Assembly (NCBI RefSeq): GCF_047948215.1
Contig: NC_134455.1
Coordinates: 322,206,147-322,270,146, forward strand
Direction of reading: 5' to 3'
DNA length: 64,000 nt
Source of the DNA: Lycorma delicatula
Lineage: Eukaryota; Arthropoda; Insecta; Hemiptera; Fulgoridae
In this document: positions 26,581-36,119 of the stretch, in pieces
Position numbering within the stretch: the first letter of the stretch is position 1
Layout: each line of letters starts with the position of its first letter
Notes under the pieces: model-generated
What the model was told of the DNA's origin: nothing
Database searches by the model: none
What the model saw: the letters and a program-made list of their open reading frames with translations, nothing else
Translations under genes and position numbers: made by a program

Positions 26581-26618
26581 AATCCAACAATACATTAGGA
26601 GAAATGTATTGTTGGATT
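26581..26618. repeat. Perfect 16-bp hairpin
   Basis: Arm AATCCAACAATACATT (26581-26596) is perfectly complementary to 26603-26618, with a 6-nt loop AGGAGA. It lies in noncoding DNA with no element recognised around it. Confidence 0.8.
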
Positions 26619-27797
26619 CACTTAAGACTATGAATAGGTACTAAAAAAAAATTTATTAATCGCATAGTTTTTAATATGTTAAGACATTTAAAACATTACA
26701 AAATTACGATTAACATTAATAACATTAATTACGATTAATTAATTCTACTTATAACACTTAAATCATTATTGAACGTAAGTTACTATTTTTTTTTTAATAA
26801 TTTAATATTTTCAATGATAATTGCACAAGTTGTATCGCTTAAGAGATTTTCGGCAACTGTTCGTGTAAGACATGTAAAAGTAGAAATGCTTTATCTCCAA
26901 GGCTATAATAAATATTACAAAATGTAAAACATTACAAAGAAAATTTATTTTTGCTTCTTGGATTTAAAGCGAAAAAATGACACTGTACGACTATGTTAAT
27001 AAATTACTGGAAGAGAAGAAATACATGCATATATCACACTATGTTTGTTGACATTGATCGTTTCATGTGGATACATCGTGTCAGTCAATTTTGAAATAAT
27101 TTTTAAATAGATAACAGATAAAAAATAAGTCACGCTCTCAATGGTCCTCTTCTTTCTCTCACTCGCTCATTCTCTCTCTAGTACGAGTTTCTCCCTCATT
27201 CCGTCTTTTTTTATAAGCTGTATACATGTTTCAGGAAAAATACTATTCAGAAAACCATTTTACACAGAATAATAACTAAATTAAAAAATGTAAATTAATT
27301 TTCATTCATATTAATTAAAATATTAATCAATATGTATCAAAGGACATACTTTCTGTAATATATATTTCAGATAAAAATATCATTTTAGAAGCTTAATTTA
27401 AAGTTAATTTAGATTAATACATCGTCTAAACAACTGAGTTTGCTTTGCAAAACAATATTCACAATAGCAAGCATTAAATTTTAAATTCACTTTTCTGATT
27501 GAATAAAACAGTCGCAATAAATTTCTCAATAGAAAAATGTATGAAAAAACAAAGGACTTAAGGATAAAAATGCATACATAAAAATAAAGAGACCAGAAAA
27601 AAAATAAAAACCTGAAACCAAAGTAACATGATAGAGAGCAATTCCATACGACAAAAAATTTCTGCTGCAACTATAAATGAAGAAAAAAAAATAGCACAAC
27701 TTGAGAAAAAAAAACAGATCGATACATAATTAAAGAACAGAATTACAGTATAGTGTATACTCGTATAAAAAAAAAGTTCGACTATTTTTTTTTGTCT

Positions 27798-28440
27798 TCA
27801 GTCATTTGACTGGTTTGATGCAACTCTCCAAGATTTCCTATCTGCTGCCAGACGTTTCATCTCGGTATACCCCCTACATCCTATATCCCTAACAATTTGT
27901 TTTACATATTCCAAACGTTGCCTGCCTGAACAATGTTTCCCATCTACCTGTCCCTCCAATATCAAAGCGACTATTCCAGGATGTCTTAAGAGTGGCCTAT
28001 AAGTCTCTCTTCTTTTAGCTATGCTTCTCCAAATGCTTCTACCTCCATTTGTCGCTTTATCCACCTACTTGATTTTGAAAATTCCCCTACAGCACCACAT
28101 TTCAAAAGCTTGTAATCTTTTCTTCTGAGGTACTCCGATCGTCCAAGTTCACTAACATATAAAGCTACATTCCAAACATATACTTTCAAAAATGTTTTCC
28201 TGACGTTTAAATTAATTTTTGATGTAAGCAAATTATATTTCTGACTGAAAGCTCGTTTCGCCTGTGCTGTTCGGCATTTTATATCGCAACTGCTTCGTCC
28301 ATCTTCAGTAATTCTACTTCCCAAATAACAAAATATTTCTACCTCCATAGTCTTTTCTCGTCCTACTTTTATATTCAGTAGTCCTTTATTTCTGCTACAT
28401 TTCATTGCTTTCGTTTTGTTCTCGTTTATTTTGATGTGGT
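27798..28440 (-). pseudogene. LINE ORF, C-terminal domain
   Basis: Two adjoining minus-strand frames. The upstream one (28019-28405) contains EIFCYLGSRITEDGRSS, then an AKRAFSQKYNLLTSK-like stretch and VRKTFLKVYVWNVALY, the region just after the RT palm. The downstream one (27798-28064) contains LRHPGIVALILEGQVDGK and ends RVASNQSND, the conserved C-terminus of this LINE group. A frameshift joins them near 28040, and sequence is lost where the 'YGSE.W' to 'RRMLKI.W' segment should be. Of the LINE pieces in the window these are closest to a family consensus as I remember it. Confidence 0.75.
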
Positions 28441-28444
28441 AGTT

Positions 28445-28830
28445 CTTGAGAAGGACTTCTTAACATCTTTAACTGTTAGTTCTATGTAAAAATTAAAAAG
28501 TAACGGGGATAGGTAACATCCTTGTCGGACTCCTTTTTTTATTACTGCTTCTTTCTTATGTTCTTTGATTATTACTGTTGCTGTTCGGTTCCTGTAAATG
28601 TTAGCAATTGTTTTTCTTCTCTATATTTGTATCCTAAACTTTTTAACATGCTGAACATTTTATTCTTGTTTACGTTATCAAGTGCCTTTTCTAAGTCTAT
28701 AAATGTCATGTATGTCTGTTTGTTTTTCTTTAATCTTCCTTCCACTATTAATTTGAGTGCTAAAATTGTTTTCCTTGTCCCTATACTTTTCCTGAAACCA
28801 AATTGGTTTTCTACTAACACTTCTTCCACT
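28445..28830 (-). pseudogene. LINE reverse transcriptase, palm fragment
   Basis: Minus strand 28829-28572 reads NQFGFRKSIGTRKTILALK and then FIDLEKALDNVNKNKMF, which is RT motif A (normally F.DLEKAFD.V). The next frame gives GVRQGCYLSPLLFN, motif B. The sequence then jumps directly to the region preceding the C-terminal domain. The motif C segment (FADD, the catalytic Asp pair) is absent, implying an internal deletion at about 28440-28470. Confidence 0.75.
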
Positions 28831-29106
28831 TTCTTCTCAATTCTTCTGTACAGAATTCTAGTTAAGATTTTTTATACATGCTAATTTCTCTGTAATCTTC
28901 ACATTTATCTGCTCCTGCTTTCATTGTATTATGGAAATAACACTCTTTTTGAAGTCTGATGGAACTTCCCCTTTTTTGTCAATATTACACACCAGTTTGT
29001 ATAATCTATCTATCGCTTTCTCACCTTCACGGCACAGTAATTCTGCAGGTATCCCACCTATCCCAGGAGCCTTTCTGCCATTCAAATCTTTTTATGCTCT
29101 CTTAAA

Positions 29107-29690
29107 TTAAGATATCAGTATTGTATCTCCCTTTTCATCCTCTTCGACCTCTTCTTCACCCTCTATAACACCAGTTCCTAATTCATTTCCTCCGTATAAC
29201 TCTTCAATATATTCCACCCACCTATCAACCTTTTCTTTCTTATTATAAATCGGTGTACCATCTTTATTTAACACATTATTACATTTTAACTTACGTATCA
29301 CAAAATTCTCCTTAATTTTCCTGTATGCTCGGTCTATTTTACCAATGATCATTTCTCTTTTCACTTCTGAACACTTTTCTTTCGTTAATTGCACTTCCTG
29401 TTTATAGTATTTCTTAATTTTCGATAGTTCTTCATCACCAGCATTCTTATACTTTCTACATTCATCCATCACCTCCAATATATCCTTTGATATCCAAGAT
29501 TTTCTACCACTTCTCTTTCTTCTGCCTAATTTCACTTCTGCTGCTTTACGAATTTCCTTTTTAACATTCTCCGATTTTTCTTCTATATTTTCTACCTTAC
29601 CTTTTTTACTCAGACCTCTTGCGATGTCCTCAAAAATCTTCTTTACCTCCTCTTCCTCAAGCTTCACTAAATTCAACCAATTCATCTAAC
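29107..29690 (-). pseudogene. LINE ORF, linker between endonuclease and RT
   Basis: A 192-codon minus-strand open stretch, the longest intact piece of this LINE. It is lysine/glutamate-rich: GRKSWISKDILEVMDECRKY, then VDRWVEYIEELYGG and an acidic end. This is the linker found before the RT fingers in this LINE type. The start Met at 29685 is internal to the original ORF, so it is not a gene of its own. Confidence 0.75.
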
Positions 29691-29759
29691 ACCTTTTCTT
29701 TAGGTTTTTCAATCCCAGTCTACATTTTACAATCTACTTTTTTTTTTGTTAACTAAATA

Positions 29760-30425
29760 TGGTCACTATCAACGTCTGCTCCTGAATATGCTTTGCAGTC
29801 GACGAACTGATTTCTAAATCTTTGTTTAACCTGATATAATCTATCTGATACCTTGCAGTATCATCCGGCTTTTTGCATGTGTATATTCTTCTATTATGAT
29901 TTTTAACATGGGTGTTGGGAGTTACTAAATTATGCTTCCTGCAAAACTCAATAAGTCGGGACCCTCTTTCATTCCTTTTGCTCAGCCCGTATTACCCACA
30001 ATATCTCCTTCCTTGCCTTTTCCGATGTTTGCATTCTAATCGCCAAGTATAATTAAATTTTCATCCCCTTTATGTATTTAATTGCTTCGTTAATTTCTTC
30101 GTATACACACTAACTCATCATCATTGTGTGCACTTGTAGGCCTGTAGACGTTAACAATCGTCGGCTTAGGTTTTGATTTTATTGTGATTACAATGATACT
30201 GTCGCTAAGCTTTTTGAAATACTCTACAATCTTCCCTATCTTCTTATTCATTACGAAACCTACTCCTGCCTGCCCTTTATTTGACGCTGAGTTAATTATT
30301 CTGAAATCCCCTGATCAAAAGTCGTTTTCCTCTTCCCACCGAACCTCGCTAATATCTACTACGTTTACATTTAACCTATTCATTTCCCTCTTTAAATTGT
30401 CTAGTCTACTAACCTTTTTTTAGAC
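29760..30425 (-). pseudogene. LINE apurinic-type endonuclease remnant
   Basis: Minus-strand fragments read LNVNVVDISEVRWEEENDF, then GQAGVGFVMNKKIGK, VNVYRPTSAHNDDE and GDENLIILGD followed by a stop in place of Trp in the usual 'GDWNA' motif, then NANIGKGKEGDIVG. These are the APE endonuclease signatures (E of SEVRW; the D-x-N of GDWN). The enzyme nicks target DNA to start reverse transcription. In-frame stops and frameshifts make it non-functional. Confidence 0.75.
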
Positions 30426-30439
30426 TTCTACCATTGCAC

Positions 30440-30845
30440 CCCGACTCGCAGAATGTTATTTTTTTAATTTTCTGGTGACCCCATCCGTAGTAGTCCCCAC
30501 CCGGAGATCCAAACGGGGAACTAGTTTACCTCTGGAATATTTTAGCCAGGAAGGCGCCTCCATCTTGTTGCATGAAAACGCAGAGAGCTACATTTTCTTG
30601 GAAAGACAGCTGTAGTTTTCCATTGCTTTCAGCTGCGCAGTACTCAGAAGACAGTGCTGTTGGTATGCCGTTTCTCCTGACCTACGCCCTTAATAACTAC
30701 TGAAAGAACTGCTGCCCTCTTTCAGAAAGCACTCCTTAGTCTGGCTCTCAACAGATACCTCTCCGATATGGATGCACCTTCAGTCCGGTTACCCTGTATC
30801 AGTCAGCACTCAAGCCCCCTCACCATCGGCAAGGTCTCATGATTC
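30440..30845 (-). other. LINE 5' untranslated region
   Basis: A GC-richer segment directly upstream, in the minus sense, of the endonuclease remnant. It starts near 'CATGAGACCTTGCCGATGG' and runs through 'GGATCTCCGGGTGGGGACTA' to the ORF. Sequences of this design precede the ORF in related insect LINEs as I remember them, where they hold an internal promoter. The boundary at 30845 is approximate. Confidence 0.55.
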
Positions 30846-31173
30846 ATTGAGGGAGCAAGATAGTATATATTACAGTAAAATAACGAGTACACCAACAAGA
30901 AGTTAGGTAACTTTTAGAGATGTCAGAAATGAAGTAACACCTACAACGAAAAAGTAACAACAAACATATCAAAATTAATACAGAAGCACCAAAAAGTAGA
31001 TTCACACCAATTAAATCGTTACAGCACTGCAAAAACCAGCTGAAACATCTGCGAGTAAACTCGGCATATAGACGTACCACAATGCGAACCTAACCGGCGA
31101 AATATAAAATTACAAGGTGGTTTATTTGCAAAAAATCGGATAATTTTATGTATATAATGTTAACCAGAAATGG
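30846..31173. other. Anonymous DNA
   Basis: No supported feature between the LINE 5' end and the next SINE. Confidence 0.5.
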
Positions 31174-31186
31174 TAACAGGAGACCT

Positions 31187-31449
31187 CTTTTTCAGTTTAG
31201 CTTCCGTAACCACCGTAAGATATTACTTTAGAGGATATGTATGAATGTAAATGTAGTGCAGTCTTGTAAAGTCTCAAGTCGACCATTCCTGAGTGTGAGG
31301 TTAATTGAAACCCAACCATCAAAGAACACCGGTATCCACAATCTAATATTCAAATCCGTATGAAAGTAAGATTTTAACCTTAGAACTCTCGACTTCGAAG
31401 TCAGCTGATTTGCGATGACGTGTGTAACTACTAATCAACCCGGTAGGTT
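31187..31449 (-). repeat. SINE-A copy with diverged target-site duplication
   Basis: Minus-strand SINE-A with head and body. Flanks TAACAGGAGACCT (31174-31186) and TAATAGGAGGCCT (31450-31462) match at 11 of 13 positions. The copy and its duplication are more diverged than the copies at 4257 and 11730, which suggests an older insertion. Confidence 0.8.
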
Positions 31450-31462
31450 TAATAGGAGGCCT

Positions 31463-33842
31463 TATATGAGTAACAAGAATCTCAAAAAAATCGGCATAGC
31501 TATTCACAAATTAACAAGAATGCCGGGCTATTTAAGATAATATTCGAGCCGCCTTCTTCAACGAGTAAAACATAGTATTGGCCATCGAAACGCCAAGCCC
31601 TTCAAAATGCGGGGGGGGGGTGTTCATTCCTACATGGGATACTTCATTTTATTTACCGCAGGTACTAGTGAGAAATATACTCCCGGAGAGAATTATTTAT
31701 AACTATTGCCCCTTACACTTAAGGGGTTACACACACGAAGCCATAAAAACGACTGGAAGAAAATGATCTGTCATTAATTTGTTTCTTTACCTAACCACAA
31801 AGCAACTTATTTATGTGCTTGCCGCAACTATACAAAAAACACTGCACTATCACTGTCTATACTCACTAAGGAAATTGAGCGTTATAACGACATTTAAACG
31901 TACACAACGTCCACATTTTTCTTAGATAAGACCAGCAGTATGCCCAATTTCGCGTGCGTCCCTTTAAAAAGTAAGTACCACCCAAGACGATTTTTTTCTT
32001 TAAAGATACACTAAGTTTAAATTTCTACACAACAGTAACATATTTCATAAAAGTTTCTTAAAAAGTAGGTTTTCCGTTTAAAATTGAAAGAGTTATTTTA
32101 ATTTACTGATAGCACATTATATCTATATATCTGTCTAGGAGCAGAAACAAACTCATCCTAATACTAACAAACTTACGAAGGGACATAGATATAGATATCC
32201 AATCAAAAATAGTTTGAGATTAAATATCTCTTCGATTATAAAGGCCTTATTTTGATCGATTATAATTTCTGAAATTCATAACCAAATTGTTTTAAATTTT
32301 GAAGTATTAGTCGACACACACCTTTGAAATGTGATATTGTAGGAGAATCTTCAAAGTAAGTTGTATCGGTAAATTCGAAAATTTAAAATGAATAGAAAAA
32401 AAGATAAATTTGTGACAGGAACAGTAAAGAGACCAAGCAGGGTGACGGGCTTTGCTCACACTTATTCAATTAGACAATAGAGGGATATGTAGAAGGTAAA
32501 ATCCGTAAAGAAAACCAAAAACTGAAAGTAACAGTTATATGTTTAATAATAGCAATAGAGTTCGTACAGCAATGTTCTAAACAGCTGTAACAAAAAAATA
32601 ATAGTAGAGGGACAGTTCAGACTTCAGTCTTTCCCTAAAGAGATTTTTTCATATTTTAGAAGAATCCCTCATGATATTTTTTCTAAAAAATAAAATTTAG
32701 TCTTTGTAAAAAATTTTCTACTTTTTACTGTTTGCTATAAATATTATATTGATATTTAATTTTTAAACTAGTTAAATCACAAAAAATGCTGTAATTAATT
32801 TTCTTACTTAAAAATTAATAAGAATAATTAATAAAATATTTATTTAGTTAGATACCAGAAGAAATATTGCAATTAAAAAAAAAAAAAACACTAGAAATTA
32901 CTGTAATACTGTGAACATTATTTTTTATCTGAAGATTACTTTTTATAAGAGATTTTGTTGGATTTTAATTCATAACAAAGCCTGGCCCGGATATCCGCGG
33001 ATTTAATAAGCTACAAGTATATATCATAACACGAATAACAGGTGCAGCTACCTACCTATCTACCGCCTCATTTCAAAGAAGCTGCACTTGATATCCGAAG
33101 ACTACCAGAAAATTTTCAAAAAATCAGTTTACTTAACAAAAAAATTGACTATATAGTAATTCATAGTGCATATAAATCTTTAATTCTATTAACTATTATT
33201 TTATTTAATTAAATATTTATTTTGATTGAAGTGATGACGAATATTTTGAAGGAAATAATCCTTACTTACAACCAAACGTAAGACAATTTTTAAGAAAAGT
33301 GTCTTCTTTAGTTTTTTAATACGCAATTTAAATACAGTAAAATTGTCTTTTTGTTTTTAGCATTATACACAAATTTATACATCCCTGGTAAATATTGTAG
33401 TCGAATTAAGGAAGTAATGTTTAAATACGTAGTTATGTACTAGGTAATCTAAAGTTTAAGCTAGATTTCATCTATTTATGGCTTTAAAATTAAAATTTGT
33501 TATAAGGCTGTCGATTCGTTTTATTTTTGATTTTAAACTTTACAAAAGATTGATAAAGTTAACTACAAATTTCTACGAGAAAACTTAAGAAAATTTTAGA
33601 TTATTGCACAAGTAAAATAAAGAAATATTTTGTAAACTCCTCTCCATTTTAATACTATGTAACTGATGGACAACCTCTAAAGTCGTAACTATCTTTAGCG
33701 CAGCAGACAGTGAAGCAAGAAATTATTTGGCGTCGAATATATACAATTAGGATTTCGATACAGTTTATTTACCTCAGTTATTATAGCCTACATTGGTAAA
33801 TAGATTTTCATTATAGGTTTATTTTTATTTTATTTGTTTCAG
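31463..33842. other. Anonymous AT-rich DNA upstream of the host exon
   Basis: Contains a run of ten G at about 31611-31620 and GC-richer patches near 31500-31760 and 33000-33110 that match nothing recognised. If the exon at 33843 has an upstream 5' exon, this is partly intron. No promoter can be pinned down. Confidence 0.45.
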
Positions 33843-33956
33843 AATTACATTCTGAAAAGGAAATTAACTTAGTGCCTAGAAAGAATTAAATAGAAATTAC
33901 AGTTCAGGAAGATATCTTCAATTACGCTCCGATTTTGAGTAACAGTACGAACTAAA
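33843..33956 (+). other. 5' untranslated part of a spliced exon
   Basis: A strong acceptor (TTTATTTTATTTGTTTCAG, ending at 33842) opens the exon. An in-frame TGA at 33936-33938 precedes the ATG at 33957, so the ATG is the first usable start and this part is untranslated. An intron therefore splits the 5' untranslated region, and an upstream noncoding first exon should exist. Confidence 0.55.
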
Positions 33957-34432
33957 ATGCACAAATCAATCATAAATGATAATAAAAATAGTTCCTTACC
34001 GAAAATGCCGTTCGTTACAGGAAAATCTTTAACAAAAAGTCATAATTTAGGTGTTACAATACAGCAAACGCAATCGCTCTTGCAAATAAAGATGAATAAA
34101 AAACTTATACAGAAACAACCGTCGACAACGCAACTTCTGCAGTCAGATAACTTCAGTAACAAATCTACCATCAGCGCCAAATCCAGCACTGTTACAGTAA
34201 GTACATATCAAAGCCAAGAAGATATATGTCCGATATTGAAATACAATACAAGTTACCTAATAAATAACCCGCGGTGGAACGAAGACAAAGCGAAATTAAA
34301 CGACACAAATAAACGAACAGTAGATGAGATATGGGCGGACTACATGTTCGATATAGAATCTAAAAATATAATTCCTTTAAAATGTACTTGTTCTCAGTTA
34401 AGAAATACAAGTCAGAGACCAAACAAAATCAG
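33957..34432 (+). CDS. Host gene, first coding exon, unknown protein
   Basis: Open for 158 codons from ATG 33957 (A at -3), ending inside a codon at 34432, directly before GTAAGA, a consensus donor. Read on without splicing, the frame stops at once at 34434, as expected of an exon. The first ~95 residues are rich in S, T, Q, N and K and look disordered. The last 65 are more ordered, with NNPRWNEDKAKLND, RTVDEIWADYMFDIESKN and a KCTCSQL cysteine pair. I see no signal peptide, membrane segment or known domain. The first flanking element in the putative intron is the SINE-B at 34745. It is not transposon-like: no family match and no second copy. Function is unknown. Splicing and the ATG are inferred from sequence. 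Confidence 0.65.
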
Positions 34433-34744
34433 GTAAGACTTACAATTAATCAAATTTTTATAAATAATTTAACAAAATTAATGAATATATCATAATAAGA
34501 TATTTTTAATCAAATAATCTTGTTCAATGGAAATATGTTACGAACATTACCATGGACAAGTATAATTTTAGAAAATTATTAAAAATTATAAAAGAAAAAA
34601 TGTAACAAGATTACGACTATGTGTTGATACAGTACATTAAAAACGTAGATAAAAAATATGTCAGCACCTCAGAAAGAAAAAACCTAGACAAAATCAGATT
34701 TTTTTAAATTAAATTACACTGATCTAAAAAAAAATGTTTTTTGT

Positions 34745-34905
34745 TACTGCGGTAGAGTTTCGGCTTTTCATCTGGAGGTCCCAGGTTCGAATCCCGGTTA
34801 GGCATGGCAATTTCATACGCTAAAAATTTCCATTTGCATATTCATATTCCTACATACAAGCTTCTTTGTAAGCTTCTATGAAGAATAAATTCATCAGTCA
34901 GTCAT
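34745..34905 (+). repeat. SINE-B copy
   Basis: Plus-strand tRNA-derived SINE: box A-like 'GCGGTAGAGTTTCGGC', box B in CCCAGGTTCGAATCCCGG (about 34788), then GGCATGGCAATTTCATACGC and a divergent tail. The head, with intact box B, resembles the copy at 61442. It is not a tRNA gene: there is no closing acceptor stem. Confidence 0.75.
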
Positions 34906-35064
34906 TTATTCAATAAAATTTGTCTCATAGTATTTTTTGCGCTGATTTCAAATTTGCAAACCAGAATTGAATGAAGGGCAAGGTTTTTTTACTAACACTA
35001 ATTTAAAAACAAAAACTGATTTTAAGTAATTATGCAACGTAAAGTATAATATTATCTCAGTTTT

Positions 35065-36095
35065 TCTTTAGATTTCTCCTGTAGCTTCTGGAATATCCCT
35101 TTTCAGTCTCGAGCAATAATCGGCATGAATATTCAGGCTATATTTTCCCTGGTAGCGTGTTTCAATCATTAATATATATTGGTGGAAGCGTTCACCGAGC
35201 TCATCATTTATACCGCCAAGATCAGGTGAAAAACGTCCAAATGTAACGACATGTGAATATTTAGAAATACTGCATTTTTTTCTTATATTTATCAAGAAGT
35301 TCACTCACCAATTCTACGTAGTTCTCAGCCTACGTTTTCCCCGGGAATGATTAAACAACATTTTTAAATGATACCCACGGTACTTTCTCAGATACATTCA
35401 ATGTTTGTACGTAAACTAATGAAGTCCGAATCCTTCATTAGTTTACGTATCTAACAAAAATTCTTTCTTTGTTTTTTTAATAATCCTGGGTAACTTGCTA
35501 TAAAGTTACACGGAAACTTTGACCGGTACGACCCGTTGCTTTGACATAATTGTTCATTAAACAAATCCCAATTTTTTTTCTGTCCCACTTGCATAAGAAA
35601 CAACAGTACTTAATATAATCGGGCTGCAGTCCTGATAAAATCACCTTTAGGTCTCCACATACGCGCCAAAGATACTTTTCGTATTGTATTATTGTCGATA
35701 AAATTTTCGTACTATTGTCATTCGTCTCTTTATTTATACTGTATAAGCAACATGAATTGATGGTTTTTCATTTCCTATATCAAGGAGGATGGCTTTCAAA
35801 CTCGTTTTAGAGAAATCTGTAAACAATCAATCTCAATTCCGTAGGATTGTGAAGCTGTCCTAGTAAATAAAAAAAGGAATTACATTATTGCAGTACAGTA
35901 TATTATTTTTTAAGGAGGAACAGCTTCTGAAATTCTTTCTGCCTAACAAGGAAACAATATTTTAATCCCTTTCAAGAAAGTTCCTACCTTTTAACGTTAA
36001 AAAACCAGTAATTCCAACTGTTCTTTAGACAAATTAAGATCATAAATCAGATTATTAAGTTCTGCTTGAGTTTATTTTGTTCTTCTTGAGCTCAT
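35065..36095 (-). pseudogene. Remnant of a conserved, unnamed insect repeat-borne protein
   Basis: Read on the minus strand over about 1 kb, with frameshifts and stops, the conceptual pieces appear in a fixed order: LIYDLNLSKEQLELL (about 36040), LKASLLDIGNEKPSIHVAY, CGDLKVILSGLQ then YIKYCCFLCKWD, IRKLMKDSDFISLRTN, SFKNVV, then GGINDELGERFHQYI, ETRYQGKYSLNIHADYC and LKRDIPEA. I recognise this order from a family of uncharacterised proteins present in many insect genomes in many copies ('GAVSEEQGERFHQDI...MEKRYQGRW...ADYCW.LKRD'). I know of no established name, enzymatic role or transposon class for it. A cysteine pair in CCFLC-W-D could bind metal. Most of the family length is present. Confidence 0.7.
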
Positions 36096-36119
36096 CCTTT
36101 GTATTTTTAGGGTGGTTCA

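Larger units (their letters stand above)
24831..27789. other. Mostly anonymous DNA
   Basis: Contains the small LINE-like fragment at 25376-25480 and the hairpin at 26581-26618. A GC-richer patch at 26340-26560 matches nothing I know. Minus-strand frames at 27404-27670 are aromatic-rich, low-complexity and not credible genes. Confidence 0.45.
27790..30845 (-). mobile_element. LINE (APE-type endonuclease, CFDP2-like clade), internally deleted
   Basis: Nearly complete non-LTR element on the minus strand: 5' untranslated region (30440-30845), endonuclease (about 29760-30425), linker and early RT (29107-29690, 28445-28830), C-terminal domain (27798-28440), and a 3' end at about 27790 reading '...CAGTCAAATGACTGAAGAC' plus an A run. 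The order endonuclease, RT, C-terminal domain is that of RTE-like elements often mis-annotated as craniofacial development protein 2. One deletion removes the FADD catalytic box, and stops and frameshifts occur throughout, so it is inactive. No clear target-site duplication was found. Confidence 0.8.

Noticed and set aside
28522..28884. 120-codon plus-strand hydrophobic open frame
   Set aside because: Antisense to LINE RT sequence on the minus strand, which carries motif A and the NQFGFRK segment.
31611..31620. Run of ten G as a possible regulatory or structural element
   Set aside because: A lone homopolymer. No repeated G-tracts nearby would make a quadruplex, and it may be a sequencing or replication artefact.
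34780..34805. tRNA-like box B (GGTTCGAATCC), also at about 45745 and 61490
   Set aside because: These lie in SINE-B copies with conserved non-tRNA tails. No cloverleaf with a closing acceptor stem can be drawn, so no tRNA gene is called.
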